Shown here one piece after another: positions 24,936 through 33,169 of a DNA stretch of 64,000 bases. Position numbers and translations under genes: made by a program. The notes below the pieces were generated by a model that was not told the DNA's origin, did no database searches, and saw only the letters and a list, made by a program, of their open reading frames with translations. Source of the stretch: an uncultured Bacteroidota bacterium (GTDB lineage: Bacteria > Bacteroidota > Bacteroidia > Bacteroidales > F082); the NCBI GenBank assembly GCA_937912115.1, contig CALDOI010000049.1:33923-97922 (forward strand), in the 5' to 3' direction. Each line of letters opens with the position of its first letter. The first letter of the stretch is position 1.

Positions 24936-27935
24936 ATGAAAAGATTTCTAAGCATATCAGTACTCATAATACTTACCCTAAGCATTTCCGCACAAAACGC
25001 TAAAAGCAGAAAGTCGCCTGTTAACTATGTTGATCCACTAATGGGAACAACATTTGCACGATGGATGCTATTTCCGGGAGTGACAATGCCTTTTGGGATG
25101 GTAAAGCTTAGTCCTGACAATCAGCGAAAAGGCTGGAAAGCCGGATATGAATACAAAATTCATAATATCGCTGGATTTTCTCATGTTCATTCATGGACAA
25201 TGGGAGGATTATTAACCATGCCAACAACCGGGCCCTTAAAAATTACACCCGGTACCGAAACAAATCCTGACCTTGGTTACAGATCAAGAATTTCTCATGA
25301 CAATGAAACAGCACAAGCGGGTTATTATCAGGTTTTTCTGGAAGATTATGGGATCAACGCAGAACTTACTTCAACCACACGGGCAGGATTTCAACGGTAC
25401 ACTTTTCCCAAATCAAATTCTGCCAGAATACTAATCGACTTAAAAATACCAACGGAATATAGCTACGAAATATTTGAAGCTAAAATCACAAAAGTAAGCG
25501 ATACCGAAATCGAAGGATATACAGTTCAACAAAGTTTAAGGGGCGCAAACTATAATGAATTCAAGCTAAACTTTGTTATCAGATTTAATAAGCCTTTCAA
25601 AACTTTCAATGGTTGGATAAGAGAAGATATTATAGAAGACACGGATGAAATTCATCTAATATTTGGTGATGACGACGTAGGCGCTTTCGTAACCTTTGAA
25701 ACTGAAGAAGGTGAACAGATACACATGCAATCAGGAATTTCACTTGTTAGTATTGCTCAGGCCAGATTGAACGTGGGGGTCGAAATGGGTCCTTTTAAAT
25801 GGGATTTCGACGAGGCTAAAAAACACAATCAGGATACATGGAATCAACTTCTTGGAACCATTCAAGTTGAAGGGAAAAATGAGACTGATATTAAAAAATT
25901 CTACACTAACATGTATCGCGCATACGCAAGTCGTACAATATGGAGTGATGTAAATGGGAAATACGTCGACATGTACGAAAAGGTTCAACAACTTGAAAAA
26001 CCCAATGATGTTGTTTATGGTGGTGATGCTTTTTGGAATACATTCTGGAATCTTAATCAGTTATGGACACTACAACATCCCGAAATTGCAAATAGTTGGG
26101 TACGATCATTGCTCGAAATCTACGACAAAGGTGGCTGGCTTCCCAAAGGTCCAACAGGAATAGAGTATTCAAGCATAATGGTAGCTTCACATGAGATTCC
26201 ACTTATTGTTAGTGCCTATCAAAAAGGAATTAGAAATTACGATGTTGATAAAGCTTACACAGCTATTCGGCATAATCAAATGGAGCAGGGAAAACCTCAT
26301 CCCGGTGGCGGTTTAGTTGGAAACAGGCATCTTGATTCATATATGAAATATGGTTTCGTGCCAAACGAAGAAGGGCCTGTGAGTAACACCCTTGAATATG
26401 CTTACGACGATTGGACAGTTGGCCAGATGGCTAAAGCGCTTGGTAACCAATCCGACTACAAAACATTTACTAAACGTGCATTTAATTACAAAAATGTATT
26501 TAATAAAGATGAAGGATATGTGTGGATGAAAAACTCTGATGGCACATGGGTAGAGAATTTTTCTCCCTATGGACACTCTGTTTTTCTTGGTCCCGGATTT
26601 GTTGAAGGTAATGCATGGCAGTACACTTGGTTTGTGCCTCACGACCAAAAGGGATTACTCAACCTGCTGGGAAAAGATGAGTACATTAATCGACTTGAGG
26701 AAGGTTTTCAAAAATCCCTGCCCCACCGATTTAATTCAGAACATTTAAATGAAAACGGATTAATAGGAGTTGGAATACTTCCAATAAATCACGGTAATCA
26801 ACCAAATATGGAAGCTGCTTACCTGTTTAATTATGCCGGTGCACCATGGTTAACACAAAAGTGGGTACGCGAAATAATGTATGGTTTCTACGGCGATGGT
26901 ATTGATGCATGGCCCGGCGATGAGGATCAGGGACAAATGGGTGCCTGGTATGTTATGAGTGCGATGGGGCTGTTCGAAATGGATGGTGGAGCATCCATAG
27001 ATCCCATCTATGAAATTGGAAGTCCTATCTTTGAAAAAACAACCATTCAGTTAGACTCAAATTATTATTCGGGAGGCACTTTCGTGATAGAAGCTAAAAA
27101 TACCAGCTTCGATAATAAGTACATCCAATCAGCAAAACTAAACGGCAAAAAGTTGGAAAAGCCATGGTTTTATCATTCAGAATTAGTTGCCGGCGGAAAG
27201 CTTGAGTTAAAAATGGGAAGCAAACCAAACAAGAATTGGGGAAGTAAACCCGATGATGCTCCACCATCAATGAGTAGCCTACTTTCACAAAGTGAAATTG
27301 ATGAAATTATGGCCTATGATAAATTCGCCGAAGACATGGAAGCATGGAACAAAGCCATGAGAGCATATTACTATCATAAAAAGGAAAACTTCGAATCGCT
27401 ACCAAATACTCCGAATGAAATAATTTTTCTTGGCAACAGCATTACCGACGGATGTGAGTGGGGAGAACTATTCCAAAATCAAAATATCAAAAACAGAGGA
27501 ATTGGTGGAGATGATACCGATGGTATACTGGAAAGACTATCAGAAATAACAGATTCGCAGCCAGAGAAAGTTTTCATTATGATTGGCACCAATGATTTGG
27601 CCTATGGAAAAAGTATTGATTATGTTATATCAAACTATTATAAAATAATCGACAGCATTCAATTATGGTCGCCCCTTACACAAATATACATCCAAAGTGT
27701 ACTCCCAACCGAAGATGCAATTCACACAACACGCAAAAACACAGATATCATCAAAATTAATGATCAACTAAAAAAACTAGCATCTGAAAAGGGAACAACC
27801 TACATTGATCTTTTCTCAATCTTTGCAACAAATGAAAATAAACTAAACCTTGATTATAGTATTGATGGATTGCACATAAATGGAGAAGGGTATTTAATTT
27901 GGAAAGATGCAATTCAGAATTATGTTGATGAATAA
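24936..27935 (+). CDS. GH92 alpha-mannosidase fused to an SGNH/GDSL esterase
   Basis: Secreted two-enzyme protein of 999 residues. Signal peptide MKRFLSISVLIILTLSISAQ decides the start at 24936. The GH92 part (about 25-780) shows YVDPLMGT, FPGVTMPFGMVKLSPD, GYEY..I.GFSHVHSW, SNTLEYAYDDW and the catalytic-site segment GDEDQGQMGAWYVMSA; GH92 enzymes are calcium-dependent exo-alpha-mannosidases. From about 826 an SGNH hydrolase follows: block I FLGNSITDG (Ser), block II GIGGDD, block III MIGTNDL, block V DGLHINGEGY (Asp and His). All catalytic blocks are intact in both halves. A carbohydrate deacetylase activity for the second half is inference. Confidence 0.92.
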   Translation: MKRFLSISVLIILTLSISAQNAKSRKSPVNYVDPLMGTTFARWMLFPGVTMPFGMVKLSPDNQRKGWKAGYEYKIHNIAGFSHVHSWTMGGLLTMPTTGPLKITPGTETNPDLGYRSRISHDNETAQAGYYQVFLEDYGINAELTSTTRAGFQRYTFPKSNSARILIDLKIPTEYSYEIFEAKITKVSDTEIEGYTVQQSLRGANYNEFKLNFVIRFNKPFKTFNGWIREDIIEDTDEIHLIFGDDDVGAFVTFETEEGEQIHMQSGISLVSIAQARLNVGVEMGPFKWDFDEAKKHNQDTWNQLLGTIQVEGKNETDIKKFYTNMYRAYASRTIWSDVNGKYVDMYEKVQQLEKPNDVVYGGDAFWNTFWNLNQLWTLQHPEIANSWVRSLLEIYDKGGWLPKGPTGIEYSSIMVASHEIPLIVSAYQKGIRNYDVDKAYTAIRHNQMEQGKPHPGGGLVGNRHLDSYMKYGFVPNEEGPVSNTLEYAYDDWTVGQMAKALGNQSDYKTFTKRAFNYKNVFNKDEGYVWMKNSDGTWVENFSPYGHSVFLGPGFVEGNAWQYTWFVPHDQKGLLNLLGKDEYINRLEEGFQKSLPHRFNSEHLNENGLIGVGILPINHGNQPNMEAAYLFNYAGAPWLTQKWVREIMYGFYGDGIDAWPGDEDQGQMGAWYVMSAMGLFEMDGGASIDPIYEIGSPIFEKTTIQLDSNYYSGGTFVIEAKNTSFDNKYIQSAKLNGKKLEKPWFYHSELVAGGKLELKMGSKPNKNWGSKPDDAPPSMSSLLSQSEIDEIMAYDKFAEDMEAWNKAMRAYYYHKKENFESLPNTPNEIIFLGNSITDGCEWGELFQNQNIKNRGIGGDDTDGILERLSEITDSQPEKVFIMIGTNDLAYGKSIDYVISNYYKIIDSIQLWSPLTQIYIQSVLPTEDAIHTTRKNTDIIKINDQLKKLASEKGTTYIDLFSIFATNENKLNLDYSIDGLHINGEGYLIWKDAIQNYVDE

Positions 27936-27960
27936 AGAGTTTAAGTAAAACTAAAGAGCC

Positions 27961-29076
27961 ATGAAAAATATTTCGAAATTAATTCTCGTAGCAATTATTG
28001 GAATTCTACTATCATCATGTTGCAATACAACAGAACCGCAACAAACTGCTACTTCCGACTCAACCCATGTAGATAGCTATTTCACTAACTTTTTCGCTCG
28101 TGATTGTTGTGGAGTTACGGGAGCCGACGGCTACTACTCAGTTCCCCTACCCGATGGCCGCGTGGTTTGGATTTTTGGTGATTCATTTTTAGGAACGGTT
28201 AACCCTGATGGTAGTCGTGAAAAACGCTCTCCGGTATTTATCAGAAATGCAATGGCCGTTCAAGATGGTGATTCACTTCGTAGCATTTATAATGTTATTG
28301 ATGGCTGGGAATCTTCATTGGTAATACCACCTGATGCAGTTAAAGGTACTGAGTTTTCAGAAGATTCTCTGTGGTATTGGCCCGGAGATGGTTTTGTTGA
28401 AAATGGAAAACTTAAAGTATTTATGACTGCATTTTATCAGGCAGACACAGGAAATTGGGGATTTCGCTGGACAGGGGCAAACCTGGCTACATTTAGTTTA
28501 CCGGAAATAAAACTTGAAAAAATTGACCACTTAGATTACCCTGGTGAAGTGGAAATTCATTGGGGTCATGCAATTTGCGATGATGCTGATGATTATACTT
28601 ACATTTATGGTGCTGGTGATAAATACCCTTACGTTGCTCGCGCTCCCAAAGGAAATGTAACTGAGCCATGGGAGTTTTACACAGGAAGCAGTTGGGTGAA
28701 TGATTCACGTTTAGCTAAACCCATGGCAAATTTCAAAGGATCGGAACAGTTTAGTGTTATTAAATTAAATAACAAATATGTGTTATTAACCCAATCGGGT
28801 GATTTTTTGGAAAGTAGTTTGTATTCTGCAACCAGCGATTTGCCCTATACCGGATGGAGTAATAAAAAAGAACTTTACAAACTTGAACCCTTAGTAAAGG
28901 TTAAAGATCTTTTCGCATATAATCCAGTGGCTCATCCTTATTTTACCAAAAATAATGAACTATTGATTTCCTATTGTGTGAATAGCTTAAATTTGGATGA
29001 TCTTTTTCAGGACGCAAGTAAGTACCGCCCTGTATTCATCAGAGTTCCGATTGATCTTATTCTGGAAAATAAATAA
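27961..29076 (+). CDS. DUF5005/DUF4185-like beta-propeller lipoprotein
   Basis: Lipoprotein (lipobox LLSSC, Cys20) of 371 residues. The body repeats propeller-like sheets with Trp/Asp-rich turns: VVWIFGDSFLGTVNPDGS, WYWPGDGFVENGKLKVFM, YTYIYGAGDKYPYVARAP, and ends PVFIRVPIDLIL. I assign it to the DUF5005/DUF4185 group, which resembles five-bladed propeller glycosidases, but no catalytic residues can be named. A T9SS-exported paralogue lies at 30663-32009 on the other strand (shared WIFGDSF.G.VNPD, WYWP, YTYIYG). Position after GH92 in the PUL suggests glycan binding or cleavage at the cell surface. Confidence 0.75.
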   Translation: MKNISKLILVAIIGILLSSCCNTTEPQQTATSDSTHVDSYFTNFFARDCCGVTGADGYYSVPLPDGRVVWIFGDSFLGTVNPDGSREKRSPVFIRNAMAVQDGDSLRSIYNVIDGWESSLVIPPDAVKGTEFSEDSLWYWPGDGFVENGKLKVFMTAFYQADTGNWGFRWTGANLATFSLPEIKLEKIDHLDYPGEVEIHWGHAICDDADDYTYIYGAGDKYPYVARAPKGNVTEPWEFYTGSSWVNDSRLAKPMANFKGSEQFSVIKLNNKYVLLTQSGDFLESSLYSATSDLPYTGWSNKKELYKLEPLVKVKDLFAYNPVAHPYFTKNNELLISYCVNSLNLDDLFQDASKYRPVFIRVPIDLILENK

Positions 29077-29082
29077 CATAAG

Positions 29083-29889
29083 ATGAAATCAATTCCAGGC
29101 TCACTATTCTGCCTGGTACTATCTTTTCAAATTTCAGCACAAACACAATTAGTATTACAATCGGATTAATTGGATAATCCTGATACAGTATGGGTATTTG
29201 CACCGGCTAATGCGTCAGATCATATTCCTTTCCCTCTGGTTTATTTACTTCATGGTTGGAGCGGAAATCACAAACAATGGAATAGTATAATCGACTGTCA
29301 AGAATATGCAGATAATTATGGATTTATTATAGTTTGCCCCGATGGCCTTTATGACTCCTGGTACATTGATAGCCCCGTTGAATCTGAGAATCAATTTAGT
29401 AGTTTTTTTACATTGAAGTTAATCCCAACTATCACTGAAAAGTTTAAGGTTCAGAAAGATAATGTGTTCATAACCGGCTTAAGCATGGGTGGCCACGGTG
29501 CCCTATATCTGTTTGAAATGAATCCGTCATATTTTAGAAGTGCCGGAAGCCTGAGTGGAGTGCTTGATTTAACCGATTGGACAAAGTACTATGGAATCAG
29601 TATGATACTTGATCTTGAAAATTCGGAAAATGCTGATGAATTATCATATAATTATTCAGTGATTGGAAATATGGAAAAGCTTAGCTCAACCAACAAAGAG
29701 TTTATTGTAAGTTGTGGTACTGAGGATCCATTTTACAATCTTAATGAAGAGTTTATTCAGTCGTGTAATGAAAATAATATCAGTGTAAAGTTTATTCAAA
29801 ACCAGGGAGGCCATAACGCAATCTATTGGCGATCTTCAATTGATGCACATTTTGATTTTTTCTCAAAGTTAGTTGAGAATGAAGATTAA
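29083..29889 (+). pseudogene. Secreted esterase interrupted by an in-frame stop codon
   Basis: ATG at 29083 opens a signal peptide of 28 codons (MKSIPGSLFCLVLSFQISAQ...), then TAA at 29167-29169, and the same frame continues with TTG at 29170 for 239 more residues. The continuing part is a complete alpha/beta-hydrolase of the esterase D/feruloyl-esterase type: oxyanion segment LLHGWSGNHKQW, nucleophile GLSMGGHGAL, acid SCGTEDPF, His in QGGHNAIYW. One substitution therefore separates export signal from enzyme. Translation restarting at TTG 29170 would give a cytoplasmic protein. It is the last gene of the PUL plus arm, 6 bp after the lipoprotein gene. A sequencing error is the main alternative. 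Confidence 0.8.
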
Positions 29890-29892
29890 GCA

Positions 29893-30627
29893 CTATAATT
29901 CTCGTTCGCTTTCAATGGTGTATGTAAAACTATCTGCACGATAATAACCCAGATTATATTCAACCGGTCTGCCACCGGGATCGAAAACAAATCTCTTTCG
30001 TTTGAGTATTGGTCTTGAAGGATCAATATCAAGTATTTTCCCGATTTCATTTCCGGCAAGTCTTGAACTTATTTCTTCTTTCGACAATTTAACAATTACC
30101 GAGTGTTCTTTTTCCAGAATCTCATAAAGTGGGCGTGTGAAATCTTCATTTCCGGTAATGCCAATACGTGGATGAAAATACGACACAAAATAAACAAATG
30201 GATGTTTATTACCACCGCGCAGTCTTTCAAGTTTAAAAATCTTCTTACCTATTGGTATTTCAAAGAAGGCAGAGGTTTTTTCATCGGCTTCAACCCATGA
30301 AACTTTCAAATCGAAATTAATTATTTCAATTCCACTTGCCTTCATTTCCTGTGAAAAGCTAAGCCAATTCTGAGCTCTTGTACTTACATTTTGATCGGCA
30401 ACTCGAGTACCAACACCTTTTTTCCTAACAAGTAACCCTTCATACACGAGTTTGTTAAGAGCTTGCCTTACAGTATTACGGGATATCCCAAGTTGTTTTG
30501 CGAGCCCCATCTCATTGGGTAAAAAAGCTTTATCCTGATACTCAGGCGACTTGATCATTTCACGCACCAGTTCTTCAACTTGTGCATGCAAAGGAATTGG
30601 ACTTTTATGATCAATTGAAAACCTCAT
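29893..30627 (-). CDS. GntR family transcriptional regulator, HutC/UTRA type
   Basis: DNA-binding regulator with sugar-phosphate-like effector domain, 244 residues. N-terminal winged helix: PLHAQVEELVREMI, LPNEMGLAKQLGISRNTVRQALNKLVYEGLLVRKKGVGTRV (about 13-80). UTRA effector domain from about 95 to the end (FFEIPIGKKIFKLERLR, RPVEYNLGYYRAD). It is convergent with the esterase (3-bp gap) and 36 bp downstream of a T9SS-tailed gene on its own strand. Matching inverted repeats before both PUL arms suggest that it controls the whole locus and itself; an effector such as a mannose-derived phosphate is a guess. Confidence 0.92.
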   Translation of the reverse strand: MRFSIDHKSPIPLHAQVEELVREMIKSPEYQDKAFLPNEMGLAKQLGISRNTVRQALNKLVYEGLLVRKKGVGTRVADQNVSTRAQNWLSFSQEMKASGIEIINFDLKVSWVEADEKTSAFFEIPIGKKIFKLERLRGGNKHPFVYFVSYFHPRIGITGNEDFTRPLYEILEKEHSVIVKLSKEEISSRLAGNEIGKILDIDPSRPILKRKRFVFDPGGRPVEYNLGYYRADSFTYTIESEREL

Positions 30628-30662
30628 ATGATGATTAATAATTTTGAGTGCGCAAAAATAAT

Positions 30663-32009
30663 TTAATTATGTAAGAATAGTCCACTCCTATCCATTATAT
30701 GATAAACATATGTTCCCGAAGGAAGCTCATTCACAGGGACTTCAATTTCATAACTCCCTTTAGTTAGTACTCCACATGATTTAGTCATCACTTTAACCCC
30801 AAGCAAATTAAATATTTGAATATCAACATGGTGATTATCTTTCAATTTAAATGAGAATGTAATTTTTTCAAAAACCGGATTTGGAAAATATTTTAGGTCA
30901 AGTAAATCTGTATCGGTAAGTTGAGAAATATTTGTTGGAGTAAAAGATGGATGAATAATTGTATAAGGAATCCTGAAAAAGTTAGGCCTATACAACTCAA
31001 TATTATTAAATATTTGCCAAAAATCACCATTGGAATTATAAGAGATTAATAACTCATTATTTTCATCAAATTGTGGATGGGGATAGGCATTATAAGTTAG
31101 CATATCCGGGAAAGGATATGGAGTTTCATAAAGCACAGTTACATTACTCCAGGGCCCCTCAGGCTGGTTGGCTACGAGTGAATATATTTTAGTCCCAAGC
31201 CAAATTTCTTGTGTAATCATAACAAATTTATCCTGATGCTGAAATACTCCAAATTGTTGTGAAACCGGATGATCAGTTAATTTTTTGGACGCTTCGGGTT
31301 CTGCCAACCAATTATTTCCATCAAAAAATTCCCAATCGCCTAATATATCTCCAACATCAGTACGTGCTAAATGTACGCTGGGTATGTTATTACTGGGGTT
31401 TTCTTCTTTACGACCATATATATATGTGTAATCATTAAAATTCATAATACGATCGCCGTACATTACACCATTTTGTTCATAATATGGTAATTGTATCTGT
31501 TCGATTAATTCAATTTCGGGATAAGTAAAAATTACCACATAAGCATTTCGATATTCAAAATTCCATCCTGAGGGTCCTCCATTTGTGCCAAATTCAGAAA
31601 ATATAATTTTTAGTGTATCATCCTCAACTATTCCGTGCTCTGGCCAGTACCATGTTGAATCGGGAGTGTTGGTCTCCACAAAATCAATGGGATCATCAAA
31701 TGTACCCTGATACAATGCAGTCATAGTATCACCTGTTTGGAGTACTGCACAGTTTCTAATCATGGATGCTCCGGGAGCAAGCGAACTATCGGGATTTACG
31801 ATTCCTATAAAACTATCGCCAAATAACCATAGTATACTACCATCGGGCAATTCTAAAGAATATGTAGCATCACCTGCTACCCAACCACCATTTTCTGTCC
31901 GTAATAATGTATTAAATGTTGAATCGGGAATACCTTGAGCAATGGACGAACTTACAATGCAAACCTGAAAAAATAAAACTACAAATAACCTGAGATGTTT
32001 ATGAATCAT
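30663..32009 (-). CDS. T9SS-exported DUF5005/DUF4185-like beta-propeller protein
   Basis: Secreted protein, 448 residues: signal peptide MIHKHLRLFVVLFFQVCIVSSSIAQ; propeller body (about 28-365) with LWLFGDSFIGIVNPDSS, WYWPEHGIVEDDTLKI and YTYIYGRKEENP; and a C-terminal type IX secretion sorting domain (about 370-448: LKYFPNPVFEKITF, ELPSGTYVYHI). It is a paralogue of the lipoprotein at 27961-29076, so the locus puts the same fold at the surface by two routes. A terminator-like hairpin (32025-32057) lies in front of it. Function unknown beyond the PUL context. Confidence 0.78.
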   Translation of the reverse strand: MIHKHLRLFVVLFFQVCIVSSSIAQGIPDSTFNTLLRTENGGWVAGDATYSLELPDGSILWLFGDSFIGIVNPDSSLAPGASMIRNCAVLQTGDTMTALYQGTFDDPIDFVETNTPDSTWYWPEHGIVEDDTLKIIFSEFGTNGGPSGWNFEYRNAYVVIFTYPEIELIEQIQLPYYEQNGVMYGDRIMNFNDYTYIYGRKEENPSNNIPSVHLARTDVGDILGDWEFFDGNNWLAEPEASKKLTDHPVSQQFGVFQHQDKFVMITQEIWLGTKIYSLVANQPEGPWSNVTVLYETPYPFPDMLTYNAYPHPQFDENNELLISYNSNGDFWQIFNNIELYRPNFFRIPYTIIHPSFTPTNISQLTDTDLLDLKYFPNPVFEKITFSFKLKDNHHVDIQIFNLLGVKVMTKSCGVLTKGSYEIEVPVNELPSGTYVYHIMDRSGLFLHN

Positions 32010-32024
32010 AGAAATAAAAATAAA

Positions 32025-32057
32025 GGAGTCAACTATTTAAAAAAACAAGTTGACTCC
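32025..32057 (-). terminator. Intercistronic terminator-like hairpin in the PUL minus arm
   Basis: GGAGTCAACT pairs with AGTTGACTCC, a perfect 10-bp stem around a 13-nt loop, followed on the minus strand by TTTATTTTTATTT. It lies between the T9SS-tailed envelope gene and the DUF5005-like gene, 15 nt before the latter's start. It would lower expression of the downstream gene and of gntR relative to the first gene. Confidence 0.75.
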
Positions 32058-32077
32058 AATGTAAAGGTACCAGTATT

Positions 32078-32929
32078 TTATTTAACAAGTATTTTATGTG
32101 ATTGGGATGTTAATCCGTTTGTAAGTTTCACGAAATATATTCCTTCAACAAGTCCTTCTAAACTTATGGCTGACTGGTTGTTATATAGCTGCTCGCTTAC
32201 GACAACTTTTCCTGTAACATCTATAATCTGCATTTCAATTAACTCACTACCATAATCTTCAAACTTAATATTCAGCATATTAGTGGCTGGATTGGGAAAA
32301 AGACTAACATTTGAATTGGATAATAACTCATCAACTCCTGTATTATCAATTAGTGTAATTGGAATTGGATCGCTAATATCATCTGCAGGATTACGATCCC
32401 AATAATCTACATCACCAATTGCATATCTTAAGAAATAATCACCGGGCTGACTTCCGGTATATATACGTGGTGAAAATGATAGGCTATCAAAAAATACCAT
32501 TGATGCCTCGGCACTTGTTGCAGCTCCCCACCAATAATAACCGGCAGGTGACGGAATTGAGTCCTCCAAAGTTTGAGAACGTGAAGCACTGTAAAGCAAG
32601 ATCCCGGAATTGGTAAATTCAGGGTTTGTGCATACAATTGTAAATGGAATGCTATCCTGAACGGTCCAGCCATCAGGTAACATTACACCAAACAAACCGT
32701 AATCAACTAAGTCAGGATTTGTCCAGTCGTTATCAGGATTACCGTCGTCTTGAGCGCTAACAAATACATCAAAATAACTATTGATGGTTGCTGTGTCGGG
32801 TTGAATTATGTTGCGCCACTCATAGCAGCCAACAAAAAATAACGATGAAAATAAAAATACAATAACAAGACCCTTAATCATAGAAGCTTTGTTAAAGCAC
32901 TTTTCAAATAGTGTAGAGATTTTTTTCAT
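32078..32929 (-). CDS. Envelope protein of unknown function with T9SS sorting tail
   Basis: First gene of the PUL minus arm, 283 residues. The body (about 40-200) is not a family I can name; it is rich in Asp, Trp and Tyr (GVMLPDGWTVQDS, AGYYWWGAATSAEASMVFFD), typical of surface beta-sandwich proteins. The last 75 residues are a clear T9SS sorting domain (LFPNPATNMLNIKF, GLVEGIYFVKL). The N-terminus is odd: from Met17 (32881) it reads as a signal peptide ending in FFVGC, a weak lipobox. The start may be 32929 or 32881. A promoter and an operator copy lie just upstream. Confidence 0.75.
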   Translation of the reverse strand: MKKISTLFEKCFNKASMIKGLVIVFLFSSLFFVGCYEWRNIIQPDTATINSYFDVFVSAQDDGNPDNDWTNPDLVDYGLFGVMLPDGWTVQDSIPFTIVCTNPEFTNSGILLYSASRSQTLEDSIPSPAGYYWWGAATSAEASMVFFDSLSFSPRIYTGSQPGDYFLRYAIGDVDYWDRNPADDISDPIPITLIDNTGVDELLSNSNVSLFPNPATNMLNIKFEDYGSELIEMQIIDVTGKVVVSEQLYNNQSAISLEGLVEGIYFVKLTNGLTSQSHKILVK

Positions 32930-32957
32930 GATTCCTAAGTTTAATTTTTTTGATTTG

Positions 32958-32981
32958 ATATGTGCATATGTTCATACATAT
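32958..32981 (-). promoter_or_regulatory. Putative GntR operator (site 2), upstream of the PUL minus arm
   Basis: On the minus strand: ATATGT-ATGA-ACATATG-C-ACATAT. It shares ATATGT-N4-ACATATG-N-ACAT with site 1 at 16254-16275, in the same direction relative to transcription, while the spacer bases differ, as expected of a protein-binding site. It lies just after the predicted transcription start (near 32986), where a bound repressor would block elongation. Confidence 0.65.
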
Positions 32982-32992
32982 TGAATAAAGTA

Positions 32993-33023
32993 CAAATGTA
33001 AGCATCTTTTTTTTATTTGCAAT
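32993..33023 (-). promoter_or_regulatory. Promoter of the PUL minus arm
   Basis: On the minus strand TACATTTG (33000 to 32993) is an exact TAnnTTTG -7 box, and ATTG, a near match to the -33 TTTG box, lies 19 nt further upstream (33023 to 33020). Transcription should begin near 32986 and run into the operator. Confidence 0.65.
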
Positions 33024-33063
33024 GAATTATTATTGGTTTTATATATCTAGGTTGTTAAATATG

Positions 33064-33071
33064 TATCTTTG
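33064..33071 (+). promoter_or_regulatory. -7 box (TATCTTTG) upstream of the thioredoxin gene
   Basis: TATCTTTG is an exact TAnnTTTG match. It lies 124 nt before the thioredoxin start but only 9 nt before a 29-codon open frame (33080-33169), so that frame would be nearly leaderless. Confidence 0.55.
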
Positions 33072-33079
33072 CAGCATTA

Positions 33080-33169
33080 ATGAATAATACTTCAATTATC
33101 GACATAAATTTTCTTAATTGGGAGCAGCAAACTGGCAAAGGGCTTATTTTGAAAATAAAGAATATTTAA
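33080..33169 (+). CDS. Very small open frame before the thioredoxin gene (doubtful)
   Basis: 29 codons from ATG at 33080, directly after a good -7 box and ending 25 bp before the thioredoxin start. The product begins MNNTSIIDINFLNWEQQTGK, followed by GLILKIKNI. The part through GKGLI faintly recalls the start of phosphoribosyl-AMP cyclohydrolase (HisI), after which it diverges, so it could be a remnant of a lost gene, a leader peptide or chance. I do not claim a function. Confidence 0.25.
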   Translation: MNNTSIIDINFLNWEQQTGKGLILKIKNI

